A stretch of 64,000 nucleotides of DNA from an uncultured Polaribacter sp. (GTDB taxonomy: Bacteria; Bacteroidota; Bacteroidia; Flavobacteriales; Flavobacteriaceae). The stretch lies in NCBI RefSeq assembly GCF_947495205.1, contig NZ_CANLXV010000007.1, forward strand, positions 124,001 to 188,000. Reading direction: 5' to 3'. Position 1 is the first letter of the stretch; each line of letters opens with the position of its first letter. The notes beneath the pieces are model-generated. The model saw only the letters and a program-made list of their open reading frames with translations, searched no databases and had not been told where the DNA came from. The translations under genes were made by a program, and so were the position numbers. Positions 53,850 through 63,764 of the stretch are shown here, piece after piece.

Positions 53850-55157
53850 ATGAGTTTATTATTAACATTATTTCAAGATGCTCCTGCTACTGAAGCTGCA
53901 AAAGTTTTAGAGCAAGTAAATGGAGATATGGGAATGCTTTGGATGCTTATTGCAGGTATCTTAGTATTCTTAATGCAAGCAGGATTTACATTAGTAGAAT
54001 CTGGTATGACTAGAGCTAAAAACGCGGTTAACATCGCAATGAAAAACTTACTAGACATTTGTGTAGGATCTATTACATTTTGGTTAGTAGGATATTCTTT
54101 AATGTATGGAGATACTTCTAACGGTTGGTTCTTCTGGAGTGGTTTATTCCAAGGTGAAGGAGCAGATTTATTTTTCCAAACAATGTTTGCTGCAACAACT
54201 GCAACTATTGTTTCTGGAGCAATTGCTGGTAGAACAAAATATACAACATACATTATCTTTTCTTTAGTAATGACAGCTGTTATTTACCCAATCTCTGGTG
54301 GATGGGAATGGAACGGTGGTTGGTTAAATAATACAGATGGTATTATGCCAGCTGAATTTATTGACTTTGCAGGTTCTTCAATTGTACACTCTGTAGGTGG
54401 TTGGGCTGCGTTAGTAGCTGCATTTATGGTAGGTCCTAGAATTGGAAAATATGTAGACGGTAAAGTAATGCCTATTCCTGGTCACAATCAAATTTTAGCA
54501 ACTTTAGGTGTTTTTATCCTTTGGTTTGGTTGGTTTGGTTTTAACGGTGGTTCTCAATTAGCTTGGGGTGGTGCTGACGCAATAGGTGCTTCTAATGTAG
54601 TACTTATTACAAACTTAGCAGCAGCAGCTGGTGGTTTAGGTGCATTAGTTACAACATGGATCTGGTATGGTAAACCTAATTTAGGACAAACGTTAAACGG
54701 TTCTTTAGCTGGTTTGGTAAGTATTACTGCTGGTTGTGGAAACATGACTGCTGGTGGTGCTGTATTAGCAGGTTTAATTGGTGGTATCTTAGTAGTATTT
54801 TCTATAGAATTTGTAGAGAAAAAATTAAAAATAGATGATGCCATTGGTGCTTTTTCTGTTCACGGAATAGCAGGTGTTTGGGGAACTTTAGTTATTGGAC
54901 TTTGGGGTGTAGATGGTGATACTGGTATTGGTTTATTCAATGGCGGTGGAGCTGCACAACTTGGTGCACAAGCAATTGGAGTTTTAGCTTACGCTGTTTG
55001 GGCAGTAGCATTATCTTACATTGTTCTTAAAGTTTTAAAAGTAACAATGGGATTAAGAGTTACTAAAGAAGTAGAAATTGAAGGTTTAGATATCTCTGAA
55101 CATGGCTCTATTGCTTATCCAGGTAAAAGAGTTAGAGAATTTGAGGAAGATAAATAA
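53850..55157 (+). CDS. amt: Ammonium transporter Amt (first copy)
   Basis: Inner-membrane ammonium channel of 435 residues with about 11 membrane segments. The twin His of the pore are in SSIVHSVGGWAALVAAF and GAFSVHGIAGVWGTLVIG. LMQAGFTLVESGMTRAKNAVNI and WFGWFGFNGGSQLAWG are family motifs, and GLRVTKEVEIEGLDISEHG is the usual C-terminal tail that PII contacts. A terminator after it separates it from the PII gene, while the porin gene is cotranscribed upstream. Confidence 0.95.
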   Translation: MSLLLTLFQDAPATEAAKVLEQVNGDMGMLWMLIAGILVFLMQAGFTLVESGMTRAKNAVNIAMKNLLDICVGSITFWLVGYSLMYGDTSNGWFFWSGLFQGEGADLFFQTMFAATTATIVSGAIAGRTKYTTYIIFSLVMTAVIYPISGGWEWNGGWLNNTDGIMPAEFIDFAGSSIVHSVGGWAALVAAFMVGPRIGKYVDGKVMPIPGHNQILATLGVFILWFGWFGFNGGSQLAWGGADAIGASNVVLITNLAAAAGGLGALVTTWIWYGKPNLGQTLNGSLAGLVSITAGCGNMTAGGAVLAGLIGGILVVFSIEFVEKKLKIDDAIGAFSVHGIAGVWGTLVIGLWGVDGDTGIGLFNGGGAAQLGAQAIGVLAYAVWAVALSYIVLKVLKVTMGLRVTKEVEIEGLDISEHGSIAYPGKRVREFEEDK

Positions 55158-55182
55158 TCAAATTTTATCTAAAAAATTATAT

Positions 55183-55215
55183 AAATCACACAACCTAATA
55201 CGTTGTGTGATTTTT
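55183..55215 (+). terminator. Intrinsic terminator after amt1
   Basis: AAATCACACAAC pairs with GTTGTGTGATTT (12 bp) around CTAATAC, followed by TT and a short T-run. It lies 25 nt after the amt1 stop. Confidence 0.85.
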
Positions 55216-55267
55216 CGGTAATTAAAATTATTCTTAAAAAAACAAAGAATTAACCAAATATCTTACA

Positions 55268-55618
55268 ATGAAAAAAATAGAAGCAATTATTAGGAAGTCT
55301 AAATTTAGTGCAGTAAAGGAAGCCTTACATGGGGTGGATGTGAACTTTTTCTCTTATTGGGATGTTACTGGTTTAGGAAATGAAAAAGAAGCTCATGTTT
55401 ATAGAGGTATTAGTTACAGTACAACCGATATAAAAAGAAGATATTTATCTATAGTAGTAAATGATGATTTTGAACAAATTACTGTAGATGCTCTATTAAA
55501 TTCTGCTGCCACAGGAGAAGTAGGTGACGGTAAAATTTTTGTATCAGACATTACAGAGGCATATAGAATTAGAACAGGAGAAAAAGGCGGAGAAACTTTA
55601 AAGAAAATATCAAAATAA
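55268..55618 (+). CDS. glnB: PII-family nitrogen regulatory protein (GlnB-like)
   Basis: Small trimeric sensor of 116 residues that binds ATP/ADP and 2-oxoglutarate and gates Amt. N-terminal MKKIEAIIRKSKFSAVKEAL and the B-loop ATGEVGDGKIFVSDI are well conserved. The T-loop differs: in a hand alignment to E. coli GlnB, Gln39 becomes Glu39 (GLGNEKEAHVYRG), and the loop is one residue shorter; Tyr50 would correspond to the uridylylated Tyr51. The C-terminal RTGEKGGETLKKISK is longer than usual. It lies 7 nt before amt2, so its main target is probably the Amts on either side. Confidence 0.92.
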   Translation: MKKIEAIIRKSKFSAVKEALHGVDVNFFSYWDVTGLGNEKEAHVYRGISYSTTDIKRRYLSIVVNDDFEQITVDALLNSAATGEVGDGKIFVSDITEAYRIRTGEKGGETLKKISK

Positions 55619-55624
55619 AATATT

Positions 55625-56851
55625 ATGGAATTACTTACAACAAACAATGTATGGATGATGATCTGTACAGCACTTGTTTTCTTTATGCATACTGGCTTTG
55701 CATTCCTAGAAATTGGTTTAACAAGACAAAAAAACACAATCAATATTTTATTCAAAAATATTTTCATTATTACAGTTGGCTTATTACTCTATTATATTGG
55801 AGGTTTTAATTTAATGTATCCTGGCTTTGCAGAAGGTTCTGCAGGTATAATAGATTTTCCAGGTTTTGGTATTGCCGCGCCAGAAAATGGAATGACTCCA
55901 GAATATGCAAATGGTGGTTACACTTGGTGGACAGACTTCTTGTTTCAAGGAATGTTTGCAGCAACTGCAGCAACAATTGTATCTGGTGCAGTAGCAGAAC
56001 GTATGAAAATAGGACCATTTATGCTTTTTACAGTAATCTACGTTGGCTTAATATACCCAATTGCAGGTTCTTGGAAATGGGGTGGTGGTTTCTTAGACCA
56101 AATGGGATTCTATGATTTTGCAGGTTCTACCTTAGTACATTCTGTTGGTGGTTGGGCGGCATTAGTAGCTGTTTGGTTATTAGGTGCAAGAATTGGAAAA
56201 TTTAAAAATGGTAAACCGCAAGCAATTCCTGGACATAACATACCATTAGCAACTGCTGGTGTTTTAATACTTTGGTTAGGTTGGTTTGGTTTTAATGGAG
56301 GTTCAGTCTTATCTGCAGACCCAGAATTAACTTCTTTAACATTAGTTACAACATGTTTAGCTGCTGCTGCAGGTGGTGTTGTTGCTGCTTTTGTATCATT
56401 CATCAAATACAAAAACCTAGACTTAACAATGTTTCTTAACGGAATCTTAGGTGGTTTAGTAGGAATTACTGCTGGTGCAGATGTTATGACGCCAGAAAGC
56501 GCAATTATTATTGGTGCCATAGCTGGTGCTTTAATTGTATTTGCTGTTGCTTTTGTAGATGCTATAAAGTTAGATGATCCAGTTGGTGCTATTGCAGTGC
56601 ATTTAATTTGTGGTATTTGGGGAACATTAGCAGTTGGGATTTTCTCTACAAATCCAGAACATACATTCTTAATTCAATTAACAGGTGTAGGTTGTTACGC
56701 AGCTTTCTGTATCGTTTCTTCATTCTTAATAATCTTTACATTAAAGAAAACTGTAGGAATTAGAGTTAGTGAAAAAGAAGAATTAGAAGGTCTAGATGCC
56801 CATGAACATGGTATGGATGCTTATTCAGACTTTCGTTTAAACGAGGACTAA
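55625..56851 (+). CDS. amt: Ammonium transporter Amt (second copy)
   Basis: Ammonium channel of 408 residues, clearly a separate paralogue of the 435-residue copy upstream. Pore His residues lie in STLVHSVGGWAALVAVW and GAIAVHLICGIWGTLAVG. FFMHTGFAFLEIGLTRQKNTINI, WLGWFGFNGGSVLSAD and VRVSEKEELEGLDAHEHG tail motifs are intact (the first reads FMHTGF where amt1 has LMQAGF). Starting 7 nt after glnB, it forms the usual glnK-amt pair. Two paralogues may differ in affinity, which sequence alone cannot show. Confidence 0.95.
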   Translation: MELLTTNNVWMMICTALVFFMHTGFAFLEIGLTRQKNTINILFKNIFIITVGLLLYYIGGFNLMYPGFAEGSAGIIDFPGFGIAAPENGMTPEYANGGYTWWTDFLFQGMFAATAATIVSGAVAERMKIGPFMLFTVIYVGLIYPIAGSWKWGGGFLDQMGFYDFAGSTLVHSVGGWAALVAVWLLGARIGKFKNGKPQAIPGHNIPLATAGVLILWLGWFGFNGGSVLSADPELTSLTLVTTCLAAAAGGVVAAFVSFIKYKNLDLTMFLNGILGGLVGITAGADVMTPESAIIIGAIAGALIVFAVAFVDAIKLDDPVGAIAVHLICGIWGTLAVGIFSTNPEHTFLIQLTGVGCYAAFCIVSSFLIIFTLKKTVGIRVSEKEELEGLDAHEHGMDAYSDFRLNED

Positions 56852-56874
56852 ACCTTAAAAAAAATCAAATATTT

Positions 56875-56904
56875 TACCTGCAAATTTTAAAAATTTGCAG
56901 GTTT
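56875..56904 (+). terminator. Hairpin after amt2
   Basis: ACCTGCAAATTTT pairs with AAATTTGCAGGT and is followed by TTTCCTGTT, a weak T-run. It lies about 25 nt after the amt2 stop and is the likely end of glnB-amt2. Confidence 0.7.
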
Positions 56905-56927
56905 TCCTGTTAATTATCATTTTCACA

Positions 56928-56966
56928 AAAAAAAAAGCTTTAATTATAATAATTAAAGCTTTTTTA
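56928..56966. terminator. Second, bidirectional hairpin between amt2 and gltB
   Basis: AAAAAAGCTTTAATTAT pairs with ATAATTAAAGCTTTTTT around a very short loop, flanked by A-run and T-run, so it could work in either direction. It separates amt2 from gltB, suggesting gltB uses its own promoter in 56970-57066, which I could not identify. Confidence 0.7.
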
Positions 56967-57066
56967 CTAAATTTTTGTTTTCATCGTAAAAATTATATTA
57001 AAAACACTCAAGCGTTAATTTTTTCACAATAAAACTTATAAATTAGCAGATATAATTGAATAGAAT

Positions 57067-60000
57067 ATGGAGAAACAAGGATTATACTTACCAGAGTTTG
57101 AACATGAAAATTGCGGCGCAGGATTTATCTGTAATTTAAATGGAGAAAAAACAAATCAAATTATACACGATGCCCTAGAAATACTAGTTAAACTAGAACA
57201 TAGAGGTGGTGTTAGTTCCGACGGAAAAACTGGAGATGGAGCTGGTTTATTAATAGATATTCCACACGAATATTTTACAAGGGTTTGCGATTTTGAATTA
57301 CCAAAACAGAGAGAATATGCTGTTGGTATGGCTTTTTTACCCAAAGTTTCTAATCAATATAATTTTTGTAAAACTACTTTTGAAGAGGAAGTTAAAAAAC
57401 AAGATTTATCTATTTTAGGATGGAGAAAAGTACCTGTAGACTCTACCCAATTAGGTGCAATTGCCTTAGCATCAGAGCCTAATATAGAGCAACTTTTTGT
57501 TGCTAAAAATAGTGATATTGACGAGGCAACTTTTAAAGCGAAGTTATATGCTGCACGTAAAATAACAGAACATAAAATAGAAAACTCTAAAATTTCTGAA
57601 AATAAATATTTTTATGTTTCAAGTTTATCTATAACAACCATTATCTATAAAGGTATTATTATGCCAGAAGATATTGGTCCTTATTATAAAGACTTACAAG
57701 AAATAGATTTGGTTACACGTTTAGCACTTGTACACCAACGTTTTTCTACGAATACAATGCCAACTTGGGAACTTGCACAACCGTTTAGACATATGTGTCA
57801 AAATGGAGAAATAAACACGTTACGTGGTAATGTGAGTAGAATGCGTGTGAGAGAAGAAATCATGAAAAGTGATGTTTTTGGACCTCAAATAGACGAATTA
57901 TTCCCTATTATTCTTCCAGGTAAATCAGATTCTGCATCTATGGATATGGTTGTAGAATTATTAACACACACAGGTCGTTCATTACCAGAAATTATGATGA
58001 TGATGATTCCTGAAGCTTGGGAAAAGCATGCTACAATGTCTCCAGAACGTAAAGCATTTTACGAATATAATGGTTGTATAATGGAACCTTGGGATGGACC
58101 AGCTTCTGTACCTTTTACAGATGGTGATTATATTGGTGCACTTTTAGATAGAAACGGGTTAAGACCTTCAAGATATACTGTTACCAAAAGTGGTAAACTA
58201 ATTATGTCATCAGAAATTGGTGTGGTAGATGTAGCTCCTTCAGATGTTGAAAAACACGGTAGATTAGAACCAGGAAAAATGTTCTTGGTAGATATGAATG
58301 AAGGTAGGATTATTGAAGATGAAGAAATTAAAAATAAAATTGTTTCAGAAAGACCATATCAAGAATGGTTAAACCAGTCTCGCCTACATTTAAAAGATGT
58401 GCCTTATACTGGTGAAACTTGCCCTATAGAAACTATTGATATTAAAACACGCCAACGTTTATTCAATTACACTTTTGAAGATATTCAAGAAGTAATTACA
58501 CCAATGGCGCAAGTTGGTAAAGAGGCTTTAGGTTCTATGGGAATAGATACACCTTTGGCCGTATTATCAGACAGACCTCAATTAATTTCTAATTATTTTA
58601 AGCAATTATTTGCGCAAGTAACTAACCCTCCTTTAGATGGTATTCGTGAAGAAATTGTAACAGATATAAGTTTAAACTTAGGAAAAGATAGAAATATCTT
58701 TAGCATTACAGAAAGACAATGTAGAAAACTAAGAATACAAAATCCGGTAATTTCTAATGCAGATTTAGAGAAAATTAGAAATATAAACATAGAAAGTTTT
58801 AAAGCAGAAACCATTCAGATTCTTTATCCTAAAGCACAAGGTTTAAATGGTTTAGAAGACGCTTTAGATAATATTGTATTACAAGTAGAAAAAGCAATAG
58901 AAAATAAAAGTAACATCATTATTTTGTCAGATAGAGGTGTAAACCAAGAATTTGCCCCAATACCTGCTTTATTAGCTTGTTCTTTTGTAAACCATCAATT
59001 AAATAGATTAAGAAAACGTTCTTACTTTGATATTATTATTGAATCAGCAGAACCAAGAGAACCACATCATTTTGCTACCTTATTTGGTTATGGCGCCAGC
59101 GCGATAAACCCATATATGGTAAATGAAATTATTAGAATGCAGGTTAAGGAGGGCTTCATTACAGACATGGATGAACAGAAGGCTGTAGATAATTTCAACA
59201 AAGCTATTGGTAAAGGTTTATTAAAAGTAATGAATAAAATAGGAATCTCTACTTTACATTCTTACAGAGGTTCTCAAATCTTCGAAATTGTTGGTTTCAA
59301 TTCACAATTCGTAGAAAAATATTTCCCTTATACTGCTTCTAGAATAGAAGGTATTGGTTTATATGAAATTGAAAAAGAAATTTCAAATAGATACAAGCAG
59401 GCATATCCAGACAATCAAATCGATAAAAATTTAGGTTTAAATATTGGTGGTGATTATAGATGGAGAAGAAACGGAGAACGTCATTTATTTAACCCAACTA
59501 CTGTTTCTAAATTACAACAAGCTGTGCGTTTAAGCGATCAGGCAAGTTATGACATTTATGCAAAAACAATAAATGAACAGTCAGAGAACTTAATGACGAT
59601 TCGTGGTTTATTCCAGTTTGATAATTTAGACCCTATTCCTTTAGAAGAGGTAGAACCTTGGACAGAAATTGTAAAACGTTTTAAAACAGGTGCAATGTCT
59701 TATGGATCTATTTCAAGAGAAGCCCATGAAAATTTAGCAATTGCCATGAATAGAATTGGTGGTAAATCTAATTCTGGTGAAGGTGGTGAAGATAGAAAAC
59801 GTTTTCAAAAAGATATTAATGGAGATAGCAGAAATTCGGCAATTAAACAGGTGGCATCTGGTAGATTTGGTGTAACATCTCACTATCTAACAAACGCAAG
59901 AGAAATACAAATTAAAATGGCACAAGGTGCTAAACCTGGTGAAGGTGGACAGTTACCTGGTTATAAAGTTTTACCTTGGATTGCAGATGCAAGAAATTCG

Positions 60001-61578
60001 ACACCTTTTGTAGGTTTAATTTCTCCGCCTCCTCATCACGATATTTATTCAATTGAAGATTTAGCACAACTAATCTACGATTTAAAAAATGCAAACCGTG
60101 AAGCAAGAATAAATGTAAAATTAGTATCAGAAGTTGGTGTAGGTACAATTGCAGCAGGTGTTGCAAAAGCAAAAGCAGATGTGGTATTAATATCTGGTTA
60201 TGATGGTGGTACAGGTGCTTCTCCCCTAACCTCCTTAAAACATGCAGGTTTACCTTGGGAACTTGGTTTATCTGAAGCACAACAAACACTTGTTTTAAAT
60301 AATTTAAGAAGTAGAATTGTTGTAGAGTGTGATGGCCAATTAAAAACAGGTAGAGATGTTGCTATTGCTGCGTTATTAGGTGCAGAAGAATTTGGCTTTG
60401 CTACAGCTCCTTTAGTTGCATCTGGCTGTATAATGATGCGTAAATGTCATTTAAATACATGTCCAGTAGGTATAGCAACTCAAGATAAAGAATTACGTAA
60501 AAACTTTAAAGGAACACCAGAACACGTAATTAATTTCTTCTATTACATTGCAGAGGAATTAAGAAAAATTATGGCACAACTTGGGTTTAGAACTTTATCA
60601 GAAATGGTTGGGCAAACGCATAAAATCAATGCAAATAAAGCAATAAAGCACTATAAAGCAAAAGGTTTAGATTTAAGTAGTATTTTACATAGACCAGCCG
60701 CTTACAGTGAAATGCCAGTAAAAAACACAGAAAAACAAGATCATAATATAGATGAAGTATTAGATTTTACAATACTTAAAGATTCACATAGAGCTTTATA
60801 TCGAAAAGAAAAAATGACTTTAAATTACCCAATTAAAAATACAGACAGAACTGTAGGTGCAATTGTTAGTAATGAAATTTCAAAAATATATGGTCATTTA
60901 GGTTTACCAGAAGATACTTTAAATATTAACTTCACAGGTTCTGCAGGACAAAGTTTTGGTGCATTTGCTGCGTACGGATTAACATTTATATTAGAAGGAA
61001 ACACAAACGATTATTTAGGTAAAGGTTTATCTGGAGCAAAACTAATTGTAAAAAAGCCAAAAAGTGCAGACTTTTTAGCAGAAAACAACATCATAGTTGG
61101 TAACGTATGTATGTTTGGTGCTGTAAACGGTCAAGCCTTTATTAACGGGATTGCAGGGGAACGTTTTGCAGTAAGAAACTCAGGTGCAACAGCAGTTGTA
61201 GAAGGAGTTGGAGATCACTGTTGCGAATATATGACAGGTGGTAAAGTTATTGTTCTAGGTAAAACAGGACGTAATTTTGCTGCAGGTATGAGTGGTGGAA
61301 TTGCTTACGTATATGATCCAGAAAATAAATTTGTAAATGGTCTTTGTAATACAGAAACTATAGAATTCGAAGAAATCTCTAACTTAGATGCCTTAGATTT
61401 AAAAACAACTTTAGAAAAACATGTGTTGTACACAGATAGTAAAAAAGGTACAGATTTATTAGCAGACTGGGATAATAGTTTACAAAACTTTGTAAAAGTT
61501 ATGCCAACAGAGTACAAAAAAGCCTTAGAGCGCTTAGAAACAGAAGAACCAATGGTAGAAGAATTAACAACAGCATAA
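57067..61578 (+). CDS. gltB: Glutamate synthase large subunit
   Basis: Makes glutamate from glutamine and 2-oxoglutarate with electrons passed from GltD. Order of domains: N-terminal class II glutaminase with the nucleophile Cys16 in [12 protein letters not shown] (the first 15 residues are presumably removed); a central domain; an FMN-binding synthase domain with [32 protein letters not shown] and [13 protein letters not shown]; the 3Fe-4S motif [17 protein letters not shown]; and a C-terminal beta-helix with many GxxG turns ([14 protein letters not shown]). Length is 1503 residues, full size. gltD follows after 4 nt. Confidence 0.97.
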   Translation: MEKQGLYLPEFEHENCGAGFICNLNGEKTNQIIHDALEILVKLEHRGGVSSDGKTGDGAGLLIDIPHEYFTRVCDFELPKQREYAVGMAFLPKVSNQYNFCKTTFEEEVKKQDLSILGWRKVPVDSTQLGAIALASEPNIEQLFVAKNSDIDEATFKAKLYAARKITEHKIENSKISENKYFYVSSLSITTIIYKGIIMPEDIGPYYKDLQEIDLVTRLALVHQRFSTNTMPTWELAQPFRHMCQNGEINTLRGNVSRMRVREEIMKSDVFGPQIDELFPIILPGKSDSASMDMVVELLTHTGRSLPEIMMMMIPEAWEKHATMSPERKAFYEYNGCIMEPWDGPASVPFTDGDYIGALLDRNGLRPSRYTVTKSGKLIMSSEIGVVDVAPSDVEKHGRLEPGKMFLVDMNEGRIIEDEEIKNKIVSERPYQEWLNQSRLHLKDVPYTGETCPIETIDIKTRQRLFNYTFEDIQEVITPMAQVGKEALGSMGIDTPLAVLSDRPQLISNYFKQLFAQVTNPPLDGIREEIVTDISLNLGKDRNIFSITERQCRKLRIQNPVISNADLEKIRNINIESFKAETIQILYPKAQGLNGLEDALDNIVLQVEKAIENKSNIIILSDRGVNQEFAPIPALLACSFVNHQLNRLRKRSYFDIIIESAEPREPHHFATLFGYGASAINPYMVNEIIRMQVKEGFITDMDEQKAVDNFNKAIGKGLLKVMNKIGISTLHSYRGSQIFEIVGFNSQFVEKYFPYTASRIEGIGLYEIEKEISNRYKQAYPDNQIDKNLGLNIGGDYRWRRNGERHLFNPTTVSKLQQAVRLSDQASYDIYAKTINEQSENLMTIRGLFQFDNLDPIPLEEVEPWTEIVKRFKTGAMSYGSISREAHENLAIAMNRIGGKSNSGEGGEDRKRFQKDINGDSRNSAIKQVASGRFGVTSHYLTNAREIQIKMAQGAKPGEGGQLPGYKVLPWIADARNSTPFVGLISPPPHHDIYSIEDLAQLIYDLKNANREARINVKLVSEVGVGTIAAGVAKAKADVVLISGYDGGTGASPLTSLKHAGLPWELGLSEAQQTLVLNNLRSRIVVECDGQLKTGRDVAIAALLGAEEFGFATAPLVASGCIMMRKCHLNTCPVGIATQDKELRKNFKGTPEHVINFFYYIAEELRKIMAQLGFRTLSEMVGQTHKINANKAIKHYKAKGLDLSSILHRPAAYSEMPVKNTEKQDHNIDEVLDFTILKDSHRALYRKEKMTLNYPIKNTDRTVGAIVSNEISKIYGHLGLPEDTLNINFTGSAGQSFGAFAAYGLTFILEGNTNDYLGKGLSGAKLIVKKPKSADFLAENNIIVGNVCMFGAVNGQAFINGIAGERFAVRNSGATAVVEGVGDHCCEYMTGGKVIVLGKTGRNFAAGMSGGIAYVYDPENKFVNGLCNTETIEFEEISNLDALDLKTTLEKHVLYTDSKKGTDLLADWDNSLQNFVKVMPTEYKKALERLETEEPMVEELTTA

Positions 61579-61582
61579 TGTC

Positions 61583-63046
61583 ATGGGAAAAGTAACAGGA
61601 TTTAAAGAATTTGAAAGACAAGATGAAACCTACACTTCTGTAAAAGATCGTGTAAAAAATTATAAGGAATTTACGGTTCCACTTTCTGAAAAAGAAATAA
61701 AAAAACAAGGATCTAGATGTATGGATTGTGGTATTCCTTTCTGTCATAGTGGTTGTCCATTAGGAAACCTTATTCCAGATTTCAACCATATGGTACATCA
61801 AGGTGAATGGAAAAAAGCTTCGTGGATCTTGCATTCTACGAATAATTTTCCAGAATTTACAGGACGTCTGTGTCCTGCTCCTTGTGAACAAGCCTGCGTA
61901 TTGGGTATAATTGAAGATCCAGTTTCTATTGAAAATATAGAAAAAAACATAGTAGAACGTGCTTTTAAAGAAGGATGGATTAAACCACAATTACCAAAAT
62001 CTAGAACAGGAAAATCAGTAGCTGTAATTGGTTCTGGTCCTGCTGGTTTAGCTGCTGCCCAGCAACTAAACAGAGCCGGCCACTTGGTAACTGTTTTTGA
62101 AAGAGATGATGAAGTTGGTGGTTTATTAAGATATGGTATTCCTAATTTTAAAATGGAAAAAGGAATTATAGATAGACGTGTAGCTATATTAGAAGCAGAA
62201 GGTATTGTATTTAAAACCAATGTAAATGTTGGTGTTAATTATGATGTTGCAGACTTAAAAGCATTCGATGCCATAGTTTTATGTGGTGGAGCAACTGAAA
62301 GACGTAGTCTTCCAACCCCTGGCATAGATGCTGATGGTGTTGTGCAAGCTATGGATTTTTTAACACAACAAACCAAAGCACTTTTTGGGAAAGAAGTTAA
62401 AGATCAAATTATGGCTACAGATAAAAATGTAATTGTAATTGGTGGTGGAGATACAGGTTCTGATTGTATTGGTACTTCAAATAGACACGGAGCGACCTCT
62501 GTAGTTAATTTTGAAATCATGCCAAAACCTCCAGGAGAACGTTCACCAACAACTCCATGGCCTTTTTGGCCATTAAAATTAAAAACTTCATCTTCTCATA
62601 AAGAAGGTGCACAACGTAATTGGCTAATTAATACGAAAGAATTTGTTAAAGATGATAACAATAAACTAATCGCACTAAAAACGGTAAATGTAGAATGGAA
62701 AATGGTTCCTGGTCAAAGACCAGAGTTAATTGAAGTACCAGGAACAGAAAAAACTTGGCCATGTGATTTAGCATTATTGGCACTAGGTTTTACCGGTCCA
62801 GAGAGCACCTTAGCAGAAAAATTAGGTATTAAAACAGATGCACGATCTAATTATAAGGCAGACTATGGAAAGTATCAAACCAATGTAAATAACATTTTTA
62901 CGGCGGGAGATATGCGTAGAGGACAATCATTAATCGTTTGGGCTATTTCAGAAGGAAGAGAAGCTGCAAGACAGGTTGATCTTTTCCTAATGGGAAAATC
63001 TGAATTACCATCTAAAGATGTAACTGGAGATTTAGTAGCAATGTAG
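61583..63046 (+). CDS. gltD: Glutamate synthase small subunit
   Basis: FAD and Fe-S subunit of 487 residues that takes electrons from NAD(P)H to GltB. N-terminal cysteine clusters are CMDCGIPFCHSGCPLGNLIP and CPAPCEQACVLG. The FAD loop AVIGSGPAGLAAAQQLNRAGH and a second nucleotide motif VIVIGGGDTGSDCIGTSNR follow, then the C-terminal FTAGDMRRGQSLIVWAISEGREAA. It follows gltB by 4 nt in the same transcript and is closed by a terminator. Confidence 0.97.
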   Translation: MGKVTGFKEFERQDETYTSVKDRVKNYKEFTVPLSEKEIKKQGSRCMDCGIPFCHSGCPLGNLIPDFNHMVHQGEWKKASWILHSTNNFPEFTGRLCPAPCEQACVLGIIEDPVSIENIEKNIVERAFKEGWIKPQLPKSRTGKSVAVIGSGPAGLAAAQQLNRAGHLVTVFERDDEVGGLLRYGIPNFKMEKGIIDRRVAILEAEGIVFKTNVNVGVNYDVADLKAFDAIVLCGGATERRSLPTPGIDADGVVQAMDFLTQQTKALFGKEVKDQIMATDKNVIVIGGGDTGSDCIGTSNRHGATSVVNFEIMPKPPGERSPTTPWPFWPLKLKTSSSHKEGAQRNWLINTKEFVKDDNNKLIALKTVNVEWKMVPGQRPELIEVPGTEKTWPCDLALLALGFTGPESTLAEKLGIKTDARSNYKADYGKYQTNVNNIFTAGDMRRGQSLIVWAISEGREAARQVDLFLMGKSELPSKDVTGDLVAM

Positions 63047-63097
63047 ATATACTCCTAAATCAAATAAGTTTAATTTTAAAAAAATTTAACTCAAATA

Positions 63098-63132
63098 AAA
63101 CTCATCTTCTTTTATGTCGATGAGTTTTTTTT
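63098..63132 (+). terminator. Intrinsic terminator after gltBD
   Basis: AAACTCATC pairs with GATGAGTTT (9 bp) around a 12-nt loop, then TTTTT. It lies 51 nt after the gltD stop and upstream of the insertion sequence. Confidence 0.85.
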
Positions 63133-63290
63133 ATTTATCAAAAAAACAATCTTATTTTTTTTAAATTTATTTATAAACTTGCTATCATTTTAATAAAAAT
63201 AATACTTACAACTGCGTCATATAAAACATAGCTCGTTGTACTTTCCCGAAATAGGTTGACTAAAAATTAAACACTTAATTGTAGTCACTT

Positions 63291-63764
63291 ATGAAAACAC
63301 AAAAAGAACCCTGGCGAAAAAAAAGCTACCAAAAAGCAACTTTAGATTTAAAATTATTCGTCGTTGACCAAATTCAAAATGGTCAGATTTCTGTAAACTT
63401 CGCATTCAAAAAATATGATGTTCCTAGAACAACAATTAATTATTGGATTAAAAAATATAGTACTTTAGTACAACAAAATACTGGTATGAGTAAAAACGAT
63501 GAGATTAAAAAGCTTAAGGAAAAAATAGAAGAACTTGAGTTTCAAAAAGACTTTCAGCAAGACATTATTGCTGATATGGAAATCATTACAGGAGTGGATA
63601 TGTCAAAAAAGTCATTGCCCAAAACATTAGCAAAAGAGATAGAGCTAAAGAAGAAAAACCGTTTAAAACAAAGTGGTTCTATGGATGTTTTGGGATTAGT
63701 AAACAAGCCTTTTACAAAAGACTTAAAAGCCAACAAAAACAACAAATCAATCAACAAAAAATAG
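63291..63764 (+). CDS. IS3-family transposase OrfA
   Basis: N-terminal product of 157 residues with a helix-turn-helix that binds the element ends: LFVVDQIQNGQISVNFAFKK followed by VPRTTINYWIKKY. A leucine-zipper-like coiled coil follows (about 70-95, EIKKLKEKIEELEFQKDFQQD), as usual in IS3 OrfA. The reading frame continues 50 codons past the frameshift site, ending at 63764. The basic protein alone can act as a regulator of transposition in this family. Confidence 0.9.
   Translation: MKTQKEPWRKKSYQKATLDLKLFVVDQIQNGQISVNFAFKKYDVPRTTINYWIKKYSTLVQQNTGMSKNDEIKKLKEKIEELEFQKDFQQDIIADMEIITGVDMSKKSLPKTLAKEIELKKKNRLKQSGSMDVLGLVNKPFTKDLKANKNNKSINKK

Noticed and set aside
59930-60289. 119-residue minus ORF rich in Leu and His
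   Set aside because: Antisense shadow inside gltB with biased composition; no family features.
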